From: Chlorella sorokiniana | Lineage: Eukaryota > Chlorophyta > Trebouxiophyceae > Chlorellales > Chlorellaceae | Reading direction: 5' to 3' | Assembly (NCBI GenBank): GCA_025917655.1 | Contig: CP084613.1 | Location: forward strand, 868,001 to 932,000 | Length of the DNA: 64,000 nucleotides | Part shown: one piece after another, positions 10,691-23,976 of the stretch | Position numbering within the stretch: the stretch's first letter is position 1 | Layout of the letters: each line of letters starts with the position of its first letter | Position numbers and translations under genes: made by a program | The notes under the pieces: generated by a model | Told to the model about the DNA's origin: nothing | What the model saw: only the letters and a program-made list of their open reading frames with translations | Database searches by the model: none

Positions 10691-11886
10691 TGAGAGCCGC
10701 AAGGTGCAGCGGCACGACCGAGGCGGGCTCACGTGCAATGTGCAATTACTGGCACTTCCCTGCTGGTTCTCTGCGCCCTGCCTACCGCTGAAAGCGTGCT
10801 AATTGCCTTAGTGTGGGTGCAACTGGGAATTGAATGGGCGCAGACTGGTGCAATAAAGAGATGCAGCGGGCGGGGCCGCAGGGCGCACGCTATGCGCCTG
10901 CCGGTCAGGTGTCGGGATGCAAGCAGATTTGCTTGCGGTGCACTAGGCTGTCATTGCGTGCAGCAAATTCCACCCCTGCGATGGGGGATGTGCCTGCGAT
11001 TCGCACATCCCAGCTTTTACCTGCAGCCGTCACCAGCTGTGGTGAGTTTGGGCCATGCACTTTTCATCTGTCCATGTTGCATGTACTGAGCGAATGGCCA
11101 TCATGCATAGTGCTCCACGGCCCTGAACCGGAACACTATCACACTGCGCCATCTTGCGCAGCTGAAGGTCACCGCCACACTGGGCACTGAACTGCCGGCA
11201 GCAGCCAGCACTGCTCCACGTCTGCCAAAACTGCCACCAATCAGGGCCAGTTTTCAGGGTTTCTCAGAACGTTAGCACGATGAGGGGTGACGAAACAGTC
11301 TTTGTGCACTCAACTGACTGCGGGCTCCCAATGCCTTTGGCCTTTGGTGGAAAAGCTGGAGAGTGCCAGTTAGGACCACAGTGGCGGGCCGCGGTGGTCC
11401 CTTTGGCGCACCCCTTGTCGGTCGTCCGTGGCGGTTGCTCGTGTATCCTCTTGCCCACGCCCATCCGCTTGTTCTCAGTGCTTTCGCCAGAGGAGGCACC
11501 GGCGCAGGCGATTGACGCGGTAGCGCCTGTCGGTGGCGTCTTCTGGCTCTGCTGCCAGACAAGCAGGTGAAAGAGCCTGATAGCTTGGGACGCACGTCGC
11601 CCTGGGACTCGTTTCAGGATCAGGTCCCCTTTTCGCGAAGCTGGGCGCTCGCTGCGAGGGGCCTGGACAGGCAACTTAGGCTGCGCATCAGCTTAATTCT
11701 TGACTATGGAAGAGCAGCATGGAGGAGACGTTGGGCGTTTAATATGTCTTGCACCGCCTGCGTTGCCGCTGCAGCGGGGCGATGCTATTTGCTGGGCCCG
11801 TCCTGGGCCCGTCCCTGTGCTGATTGTGGCGGGCATGGTCTTGTCACACATGCTGCTCATCGACACCCTTCTTGCAGTTTTGTATC
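10691..11886. other. Gene-poor interval
   Basis: About 1.2 kb between the DUF3067 start and the CYSTM gene. Open frames on both strands (for example 11264-11674 minus and 11280-11570 plus) lack recognisable domains and consistent splice structure. It probably holds the two divergent promoters and a 5' UTR intron of the CYSTM gene. Confidence 0.5.
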
Positions 11887-12534
11887 ATGGCTGGCTACCC
11901 TCCCCGGACAAAGGCCAGGCGTATCCGCCACCAGCCGACTACCCTCCGCCGTCTGCCGCTGCCCCGCCGGGCTACCCCACTGCTGGTGAGCCCGCCTGCC
12001 GCGGTTCGCTGCCACGGCTTGACGTCGATGCAGACATGCGGGTCTGGCGTCTGCGTCAGCGGTGACTGGTCTGTTGCGAAACATCGCGCTCAGCAGGCAA
12101 ACCCCGCGCTGCTGCTGGCTGCTGCAGAGGGCGTGCCCGTGTCTGGCGCCGGCGCAGACACCAAGCACAGCCCTTACGGCTACCCGCCCCCCTCCCAGTA
12201 CGGCCCTCCCCCGGCTACCCGGGAGCCCCACCCGCGGGCTATCCCGGCGGCGGGTACGGCGCGCCGCCGCCCTCGTACTACGGCCCGCCGCCCGGCTACG
12301 GCCAGCACGGGGCCAGCCGCAGCAGGTCTACGTGCAGCAGGGCAAACCGGGCGCTGACGCCTGCTTGACGGCGTGCCTCGCCGCGCTGTGCTGCTGCTGC
12401 ATGTGAGTGCCAGCGGGGGTGGCCAGGTGCCTCAAACAAGACTGTGCTGGCGGCGGTGAACAGGGTGATGTCCCGGGTTGTCTGCAATAGCTGAGGGGCC
12501 TGTGCTTTGCTGCAGGGTGGACTGCCTCACGTGA
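11887..12534 (+). CDS. Cysteine-rich transmembrane (CYSTM) protein
   Basis: The ATG at 11887 starts MAGYPPPDKGQAYPPPADYP once the one-base-short C run 11902-11905 is allowed for. An intron runs from the GTGAGC after CCCACTGCTG (about 11984) to an acceptor near 12163. The middle is GYP/PPP-rich (GYGAPPPSYYGPPPGYG). The C-terminus is the CYSTM signature KPGADACLTACLAALCCCCM, completed across a short intron as VDCLT and stop: the ATG of CCCM is split AT|G. CYSTM proteins are small tail-anchored membrane proteins with a Pro-rich head, often linked to stress tolerance. Two more one-base slips occur in the Pro-rich repeats, all in C or G runs. Confidence 0.75.
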
Positions 12535-12720
12535 TGCCTGGACCCCTGGCAATCTTTGACGGCAGCGCCGGGAATGGCTGTGCAGCACAAGCCAGGATGT
12601 CGGTGCAGACGCACAAGCACACTCTTCGTCGTAACAGTTGCTGCGCTACGTGGCTGCAGCAGAATTAGCGTCTCGACCTTTCTGTGGGCCCTCCTTTTGA
12701 CACCTGCCGCACTTGCGTTG

Positions 12721-12725
12721 TTACA
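12721..12725 (-). terminator. TGTAA polyadenylation signal of MIA40
   Basis: TGTAA on the minus strand, about 64 bases after the MIA40 stop codon, suits a short 3' UTR. Confidence 0.6.
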
Positions 12726-12788
12726 TTTCTCTGTCCCCAATATCAATACTGTGTCAAGCTGATGCCCAGAATCTTGTGCTGACAGGCA

Positions 12789-13470
12789 TCACGGCTCACC
12801 GTGTTGCTGCGGCTGCTGCTGCTGCCCACCTGCCTCTGCCGATGCTGTTTCCTTGCCGCCACCTTCAGCCTCTGCCTGCTCCGCGGCCAATGCCACCTCA
12901 TCCGCTGCCATTATCTTGGCAAGATGTTCTGGGTTCTTCTGCAGGCAAACCTGGAATGCCTTGAACTCCTCCTGTGGGCAGAGGGAAACCATGGTGCGCC
13001 TCAGGCTTGGGAGGAAGGAGGTGCAAGCTCAGCTTTCTATAACTCAACTGGGATTCACCTGGAGTGCCATGACGATTGAACCCTGCAGCAGCTGCTCTTG
13101 CTGCTGCAGACACTCCCATGACCCACCAGACAATCCATGCCCTTGTCTTCGTGCTCGCTGCGCACAAAGCAGCCAAACGCGTGCACGAAGGCGGGACCGC
13201 ATGCGCCCTCCTTCAAGTCCCCTGCAGACCGCAGTGCACGAAGCGGCATGGCATGCAATGGCTACCCTGGGAACCGCGAGCTGCTTCAGGCATGCGCCCA
13301 TCAGCCGGCCACGATGCCGCACTGCTGGTCAGCCACCCGCGCCGCCCAGGGTCAGGGGCTGCGCAGGGGCGCTTACCTAGGCAGGGGCAGGCCAAAGCTG
13401 CCTCAACCTTCTTCTCCACGTCCTCCTCGCTCTCTGCCTTGGCTAGCGCCTCTGCCATTGCCCCATTCAT
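12789..13470 (-). CDS. MIA40: Mitochondrial intermembrane-space import oxidoreductase MIA40/CHCHD4
   Basis: MIA40 oxidises and traps cysteine-motif proteins entering the intermembrane space. Three exons join in frame: 13377-13470 (from the ATG at 13470, with an in-frame TAG just before it), 13127-13221 and 12789-12971. The redox site CPC is present in ALACPCLGDLKEGACG. Twin CX9C motifs follow: C-GPAFVHAFG-C and, across the second intron, C-LEEFKAFQV-C, so the CHCH fold is complete. The tail is acidic and Gln-rich and ends QQHGEP. There is no transmembrane anchor, as in plants and animals but unlike yeast. No frame problem was found in this gene. Confidence 0.92.
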
Positions 13471-13922
13471 TGCGCTGGAGCTCTACGGTTCGATCTGCAA
13501 CTATGCAGCGTCACCGCCTGCCCCTGCCGCGGCTGCTACTGGCGCTTACTGCTGCTCGAAAGATGGAGCGCGCAGGTTCTATTTCTCGCGTATGTTGATT
13601 GAGTGTTTGACTGGGGGCTTAAATAAAGTGAGGGGCGCAACTTGGAGGAGCTACCTGAAGCACCTCAATAAGACACGTGCACCGGTTCAGGAGCCAAATT
13701 GAATATTGCTTCCTATTGTATAAAGACGCGAGCACGCCAGCAATGCCTTCCGTCGTGCTGTGTGCTGCGATGCTGATGGAAGTGTGTGTTTGCGAGGGCC
13801 ATTATCGGCCATTGTCCATCAATTCTGTCAGATCGCTCATTGAGGCCCGTGAATTGGTGAATACGAGATTCCAGCTGTTGTCCGAGGTGTTGGTGACTGC
13901 CGCTTCATAGAAGCCACGCACC
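13471..13922. other. Divergent promoter region MIA40 / plastid hydrolase
   Basis: About 450 bases, partly AT-richer than the flanks, between the MIA40 start (minus) and the hydrolase start (plus). Nothing else was recognised. Confidence 0.5.
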
Positions 13923-15879
13923 ATGGCTTCAGCCTGCACAGCAGCGATCAAAACAAGTGCACAAGCCTCGAGGAGCTCCCTCAGACCAGCAGCAGCCACC
14001 CCGCTCGCCCCTGCCGCCGCCGCCACAAGCCGCCGCAGCTGCCAGCCTCGCCGCCGGCACAGCCGGGACAGCTTGGCAGCGCGGGCTGCTGAGCTGGATG
14101 AGGTGGATCCTGTGACTGGAGAGGTCATCTCCGGCACAGTGACAGCCACCGAGGCGAGCGAGCGGGTGCAGGCTGGCGGCTTCCAGTGGGCCTACCGCAG
14201 GTCTGAGCCCGACCCAGCGGCCGCCACCCCCGACAAGCTGCCCGTGCTGTGCCTGCACGGCGTCGGCTCCAGCTCCTACACCTTCCGCGGCCTGCTGCCC
14301 ATGCTGGGCGAGGCAGGGCACGAAGCCATAGCAGTCGACTGGCTGGGCCACGGCGCCTCAGACAAGGTGCAGCGGTGCGGGAGCTGCGTCGCTGGGGCGA
14401 CCGCCATCAGCAAGGCCTCAGCGTGCTGCCGATGCGTCCGTGCTGGCAAAGAATCTGTACTGCTTGTTTCCAGAGCTGCGCATGGGTGGCCTCGTCGTCA
14501 GCATTGGTGCTTCATGCGCGCTTGGTGCACCCTCTGCTGTTCTGCCTTTGCAGCCCACCAGCGGGTTTGACTACTCCGCTGATGCGTACGTGGAGGCGCT
14601 GCAGCAGTTTGTGGCGGCAGTTGGCATCAAGCGGCCATTTGCGCTGGTTGTGCAGGGTGCGCTGAGCCGGCTGCTTGGGCTGCCTGTCCGCCCTGCCTGC
14701 CCGCCGGTGGCGTTGCCTCGCGCCGCGCCCGCTGCTCTCCTCTGCTGCCTGCCGCACCTCGCCCGCTGAACGTACTGCCCTCCTTCTCCTCTGTACCGCA
14801 GGCTTCATCCTGGGCCAGTATGGTCTGCTGTATGCGCTGGCCAACGACGAAGCGGTGGCCAAGCTGGTTGTGCTCAACACGCCGCTCTCAACCAAGACGC
14901 CGCTGCGGCCCGAGCTGGCGGCCTACAAGAACCCGCTGCCCTTCCTGCGCCCCAAGCCAGGGGCCAAGTTTGCGGGCGACTTGTTCAACGCGGCAGGGGG
15001 CCCCTACGCCATGGGGTACCGCGATGCACAGGCATACGACGGTGCGGGCTGCGGCGGGCTGCACGATAAGGCATCACAGCGTGCAGATTTGAGACAGCAG
15101 CACGTATTTCCTTGTGGCGGAAGGACCGGTTTCTCGCGCGTGCATGCACCCCTCCCGGCTTGACTCACCCTCCTGCTGTCCACGGCCACTGCATGTGCAG
15201 CCCCTTACCAGCAGGACCCTGCTGCCTCCGCCGCCGCCGTCGCCGCCATCATGGGGGTGGACTTCCCCGCGCTGCTCAGGCAGGTGGACGACGGCTTCTG
15301 CTCCTGGCGCCAGCCCACCCTGCTGCTCTTCGGCACCTCCGACCAGTTTGTCCCCTTCAAGGCGAGTGACGTGTGTTGGGTAGGCAAGATGGGGGTGCCA
15401 AACGGTGGGGTTGGGGGACGGATATGCTGCTTCTCCTTTCCAGCACAAGCCTATCCCTGCTGGGATGCATGCGCGCTTGCCCTTCGTGCTGCTGGACATG
15501 CTTCGCATTGTGGCGCTCAGCCCACCCGTCGTTCCCCTTCCCGCCACCAGAGCGTGTTTGAGTGGCTGGAGTCGAAGCGCACGTGCGTGAAGCTGGCGAG
15601 CAACGTGGAGGCCAAGCTGGGCCACGTGAGCGCCAGCCGGGCGCCAGCTGGCCAGCGGCCGCATCGCCTTCATCCTGCCACACGACCCGCCTTGCAGTGC
15701 AATACGCTGTCTGATGCTGGTGGGGGCGGCGTCAGCATGTCGCACTAAACGCCCCCATTACAGCGTCCGCCGCGCTCCCTGTCGCCTCCTGCCCTTTCCA
15801 GATGCCCCAGGAGGACTACCCTGAGGCCATTGCCAAGCCCATCCTCAAGTTCATCGAGTTTGGCGGGGAGGATGCGTGA
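13923..15879 (+). CDS. Plastid-targeted alpha/beta-hydrolase-fold protein (epoxide-hydrolase/dehalogenase-like)
   Basis: The ATG at 13923 opens a Ser/Ala/Arg-rich plastid-type leader, then KLPVLCLHGVGSSSYTFRG (oxyanion HG motif) and AIAVDWLGHGASDK. Later exons give SADAYVEALQQFVAAVGI, FALVVQG-FILGQYGLLYAL, the cap region, TLLLFGTSDQFVPFK with the candidate acid Asp, and IAKPILKFIEFGGEDA to the stop. The nucleophile elbow is assembled across an intron and reads GFILG in place of GxSxG. One intron begins GCGAGT after the FK codons near 15361 and ends CCACCAG, so it is a GC-AG intron. No frame break was needed. The substrate is unknown. Confidence 0.8.
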
Positions 15880-16230
15880 GCATGAAGAAGAGGCCGCCCA
15901 GCTCCGACAGACCCCTTACAGACCCGCCTCCCGACCAGATGATGCACTGCCCCTTGGTGTCCGCAACCCCTCAGTCACTCCCTGCTGTCTGCTGCAACTT
16001 TTTTATCTTCAAACCCTTGTCCTTCATCCTGAAACTGCAATCAACAGCGGCGGAACTCGTCTCATGGAAGCATCTTTATGATACAAGCTGACATGTGAGC
16101 GGAAGCCCAGGGTGCGGCCAGCACAGACAGATATCAAGGGTAGCAAGCGGGTGAGCGGAGCATGAGGTGGGGTCGGTCAGAGAGTCGGTTAGCAGCAAAC
16201 GAAAGGCGGGCAGAGGTCAGTCACGTCAGC

Positions 16231-16235
16231 TGTAA
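16231..16235 (+). terminator. Probable TGTAA signal of the plastid hydrolase
   Basis: This is the first good TGTAA after the stop at 15879, about 350 bases downstream. It lies close to the convergent MYST gene, whose own candidate signal (TGTAA on the minus strand, 15917-15921) lies inside this 3' UTR. Confidence 0.4.
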
Positions 16236-16398
16236 GTTGCACAGAGGTATAAGAGGGTACACCGGCAGCCGCTTGGCCGCCGGCTGGCGACTCCAACAGA
16301 CTCGGCCGGCGGGCAAGCCGCGCATTTGCGAGACGCCTGCGCGGCGCTGCCGAGGCGCCATCGAGGGCGCTGGCTGGGTTGGGCGCGGCTGCTGGCCG

Positions 16399-19509
<3,111 letters not shown>

Positions 19510-20174
19510 TCCTGGCGCGGCACTGCTTCAGGTGCCGCCTTTCAAGTGGGGAGGCGCGGAAAAGAGCCGAAGCGCGACGGAGGCCTTCCAAGCTGCTCAG
19601 CTCTGAAACCCCGCCTTGCAAATTTTGGCTGTCGCGGTGCCGGAGGTTGCTTCCACACCTCGATATTATTAGTAAGAGCGGGTGGATCCAAGGAAAACGT
19701 GATACTGAGGCCTGATTGGGGCCAGAGCAGGTGCCACCGCCACGTCAATTGGAAAACAGGCTCCGCCTTTTGCAAAGGCGGCGCATTTGCAGGTTTTCAG
19801 CGCTCGATGCGGGCGCGAAAGTATGTATCGAGCCTTTTCAGGGCCGTAGACATCAGACTCAATTCTCAGGTGATGGTTGCCCTGACCAGTGCCAGCAGGC
19901 TGCTTGAACCCTGTCGGAGAGACCATTTCAAATGTCCAGTTACGATGGTGCGAACTGCACAAGCTGAACCCCGTAGTGCCCCCGGTGCCACTGCCGCCAC
20001 CGTGTGACGGCCCTCCAGCCCCCTGCTGACGTCGATTGCAGGTGTTCGTCGTTATGTCCGCCTCCCCATGAACCCGGCTCGCTGTTGAGGTGCGCTGTCG
20101 TGTCTGTTAGGCGCGCATCATGGCTGGATGCTGTACACACGCCTCCGTCTGATGTCGGCACCCTGCGCAGTGCC
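19510..20174. other. Divergent promoter region MYST / karyopherin
   Basis: About 660 bases with lower GC than the genes. A plus-strand frame spanning 19426-20007 overlaps the MYST first exon and has no domain I recognise, so it was not called. No repeats or RNA genes were seen. Confidence 0.5.
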
Positions 20175-23100
20175 ATGGACCCCCGCCAGCTGCGAGCAGC
20201 CCTGCACACGCTCTACTTTGCGGGCAGCAGCGAGGAGCGGCACGCTGCAGACGCATGGCTGAGGGGCTTCAGCAGCCAGGACCGCGCCTGGCAGGTGCTG
20301 GCCGTGCTGCTGGCCGATGCCGCCGCCGCCGAGCACGAGCGCTTCTTCGCGGCGCAGCAGCTGCGCCTCAGCTGCCAGCGGCGGGACGGCGTCGTGGCCC
20401 CGGACAGCGTGGCCGCGCTGGCCCCGCTGCTGGCGGGCCAGATGGCGGCGGCGGCAGCGGGCGGGTGCCGCCACACGCTCAACCAGCTGGCGGCAGCGCT
20501 GGCCACGCTGGCAGCGCGCTCCCGGCCTGGCCAGAGCAGGAGGTCCTGCCCCGAGTGATTGTGTTAGCACGGGAGGCGCTGCGTGGCATGGCAGGCGCGG
20601 ATGGCGAGCAGCAGCAGCTGGTTTCGCTCAGGCTGATGGCCGCGCTGGCCGAGGCCGCCAGCTCGCGGGACGTCGGCATGCGCCCGAGCGGCGGCAAGCG
20701 CTGCTGGCAGCGCTGAGCGCGTCCGCCGCGCCGCTGGAGGCTGCGCAGCAGGCTTTTCGGCTGGACAGCGGCGGCGGCGGCGGCTCGCTGCAGGCGCAGG
20801 CCGCCGCGCTGCAGCTGGTGCAGGCATGGAGCGGCCTGGGCTGCCCGCCAGCCGGCTCAGAGCGCTGCGGCGGCCTGTGGCAGCACTTGCACGGCCTGGT
20901 GCTGCACCCAGAGCTGGGGGCATGGCGGCAGAGGCCCTGGCCGCCCTGCACGGCGCGTGCGTGGCGAGCGATCCCGGCGGCGGCGACGGCGGCAAGCGGC
21001 GCGACAGGGGGCCTGCCTTGCTGGTCGGCGGCGCAGCGGCGGAGCACCGGCGCGCGCAGCTGCGGCAGCTGCTCCTGGGCGTTCTGCCCAGCTTCGGGTC
21101 GGCGCTGCAGGCAGCGCTTGCGCAAGCGGGCCACTCCTCGCAGCAGGCGCGGCTGCTGTTTGCGGCGCTGGCGCTGCTGGGCGCGGCGGCGCGGAGCGCC
21201 GACGCGCACGCGGGCTGCGCGGCGGGGGCGGATGCCGCGGCGGCGCAGGCCGCCCACCTGGCTGCCGAGGTGGCCCTGGCAGCCCTGCAGCACCCGCAGC
21301 TGGAGGTCACCCTGGCGGCGCTGCAGTTCTGGGACGAACAGCTGGAGCGGTGGGGCGGCGGCCAGCCGGGCGGCGGCCAGCCAGGCGGAAGCAGCAGCGC
21401 CTGCACGCCGCACCAGCGCCGCGAGCTGCTGCAGCGCCTGTGCGGCGCCCTGCTGCGGCGCATGTCGCTGCCCGAGGGGCTGCCCGCGCATGCATGCACA
21501 GCCGATGCGCGCGACCTGCCGGACGAGGTGCAGAAGGTGAGGCGACTGGCGCGGGGAGGCGCCCTGCTCATGGCGCGGGAGGCGCCCTGCTCATGGCGCG
21601 GGGAGGCGCCCTGCTCATGGCCCAAGTCACCAGCTTGACTGCTGTGCTTCGAGTCCAGTCCAGGGAGGCGCCTTGCGGGCGGCTCCCTCTGCTCAGCAAA
21701 TTTTTCGCGCTGAACAGTGACACGCTCCACGGCAGGTGCTTCCTTCTGCGTCGCAGGTGCGGCGGGAGGCGGCCGACACATTCCGCGGGCGCCGCCGACG
21801 TGCTGGGCCCCGCTGACGCGCGGCGGCAGCTGCTGCAGCTGGCTGCCCAGACTGCAGCCGCGGGTGCGCAGCTGCAGCAGGAGTGCTGCCTGTATGCGCT
21901 GAACCTGGTGTGGGGCAGGCAGCGGGCCCAGCAGCGGCGGGAGGAGGCGGCCGCAGAGGCGGCGGCGGCGGCGGCAGCGGCGCTGGCGGCGCTGGCCCCG
22001 CGGCGCCCAAGCTGGCCGGCACGGCGCTGACCCTGCTGGGCGGCATGGCGGAGCAGCTGGTCCTGCTGACGTCCCTGGACAGCGTACCGCACTGTACCGT
22101 GCAGCAAGCTGGGCAGAGCAGCGACCTGCTGCAGGCCTTGCTGGACCGCCTGCTCCAGCTGCTGCGGCTGACCGCAGACGCAAAGCTGAGCCGCAACGCC
22201 GCCACCTGCTGCCACCGCCTGACGGGCTGCCGGGCCCTGGCGGCGGCGCTGGCCGCGCGGCACGCACGCTGGGCGGACGCGCTGTGCTCCTGCTTTGCCG
22301 AGGCCGGCGGCATGAGGCAGCTGCCGCGGTCGGGCGAAGACCTCACCACCGCCCAGTTCCTCCTCGCCAGCATCTGCCACCTGGCGGCAGCAGCCGCACA
22401 GGGGCCGGGCGGGGCGGCGGCCAGCGGCAACGGCGGCATGCTGCTGCTGCAGCGGCTGCTCAGCCAGCCAGCGGCGGCCGCGCGGGCCGCCCTGGCGGCG
22501 GCGACGGCGGCGGCGGCGGGCAGCGAGGAGCAGCGGGAGCAGCTTGGGTGCGCGGCGGTACAGGTTGAAACCATAGCAGTGGCCTTGGAAGCTGCTGCTG
22601 GGGAGGGGACGAGCGACGGCAGCCCCTCGCCCCTAGCTTCACACCTGCCCGCCCTGCTGGCCGGCGCAGCCTCGGCGCTGCAGGCAGCTGCCTCCATGGC
22701 AGCCGCATGCGCAGCACCGCCCGCCCACGGGGCTCCCCGCCGCCGCTGCAGCCGCTAGTACAGGCGGTGTGCCGCGTGGCGGCGGCAGTTAGCGGCACGC
22801 CTGCTGCCATGGACGGCCTGGCGCTGCTGCGCCCTTGCTCGCCTCTCCGCCCGGCCCCTGCCTCCTGACAGCGCTGTCGCAGCTGGTTGCCGGCAGCTCT
22901 GGTGATGGCGGCGGCAGCGCCACAAGGCAGGAGCTGGAGGCGGCGGTGGGTGCCAGCCTGTGCTCGGCCGCGGCGGCACACGGCGCAGACCCCGACTGGC
23001 AGCCCGCGCTGCTGGCGCTGGGCGCGCTCTGCCTGCTGAAGCTGCCGGCGGCGGCGGCGGCGCCCGCCAGCCTGGACGCGCTGCTGACCACGGCGTGGCA

Positions 23101-23771
23101 CAGCATGCGTTCCTACCACCGTGCCCCCTGCGAGGCCGTGCTGCGCTTTGCGGAAACGCTGTGTTGCGTGGGCTGCCCAACCCCGCGCCGCCAGCCCGCA
23201 GGCAGCTGCAGATTGCCCACCAGCTCACCACATGCTCACCCTGAGCCGCCTGGTTCAGGTGCCGGCGAGGCGGCGGCGGCGGCAGCGCGGCAGCACCTGC
23301 GGCAGCGGCTGGACGCCGGGCTGGGCTGGCAGCTGGTGCAGGGCCTGCTGCTGGCGGCTGCCGGCGGGATGCCGCCCTACATGTTGGTGCTTGTGGCCGA
23401 CGCCCTGCACCGCACCTGGCTGGCGGTGGGGACAGACAGGTGGGGGAGGAGGCAGGGGAGCGATGTCGCCACGCCAGCACCTGATAGCTCTGCGGCGCGC
23501 AGCAGGGTGGGGGGGGCATGGCAGCAGCCCCAACTGATGAACCGTGTGTCTGCGCAGGTTTGGGGCGTGGCTGCAGGAAGCTGCGCAGCGCGCCCCAGAG
23601 GCCGAGGCGCCGTGGCGGCGGTGGAAGCCCGCGGCGCAGGCGGCCGCGCTAGGCGAGCTGCTCAGCCCGCTGTGCGCCGCCGACGCCCGCCGCTTCAAGC
23701 GCCTGTTCAAGGTGTTCTGCGGCGGCAAGAAGAAGGGGCAGCACGTGGAGCAGCCCGCCAGGGAGGGATGA
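20175..23771 (+). CDS. Importin-beta family karyopherin (importin-13/transportin-3-like)
   Basis: This is a nuclear transport receptor built of HEAT repeats. The N-terminus from the ATG at 20175 (LRAALHTLYFAGSSEER, AWLRGF-S-QDRAWQVL, ERFFAAQQLRLSCQRR) has the layout of TNPO3/IPO13: repeat 1, WL..FQ, AW..L and FFAAQ.L. VLPRVIVLAREALRGM, LEVTLAALQFWDEQLERW, ECCLYALNLVWGRQ and DLLQALLDRLLQLLRLT follow. The C-terminus is ADARRFKRLFKVFCGGKKKG then HVEQPAREG. It is very Ala-rich. An intron runs from about 21537 to about 21757. At least six one-base slips, at C or G runs such as those near 20527, 20681 and 20918, break the frame, so the exact protein cannot be read from this assembly. Whether it is the TNPO3 (SR-protein) or IPO13 subtype is unresolved. 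Confidence 0.72.
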
Positions 23772-23821
23772 GAGCGGCGGCGGAAGCAACCTGCGCCCGA
23801 CTGCTTGTGCCGATGCAGCGA

Positions 23822-23826
23822 TTACA
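23822..23826 (-). terminator. Candidate TGTAA signal of the helical-repeat gene
   Basis: TGTAA on the minus strand, only about 50 bases from the convergent karyopherin stop. It puts the 3' end of the minus-strand gene right against the end of the other. Confidence 0.4.
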
Positions 23827-23976
23827 TGTGAGTCAGGAGGCAGAACGAGGGGGCGCAGTGCTGGAAGGCTCAATGGTACGCATATATAAATGAATAGCAG
23901 TTCTTGGGCCATGGTACAAGGGAGCGATTGAAGGGGCACACAACGTTGTGCGGCACCTCGGCTCGTTGGGACAGGC

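Noticed and set aside
11264-11674. Minus-strand open frame of 136 codons
   Set aside because: No recognisable motif, and an equally long frame exists on the other strand.
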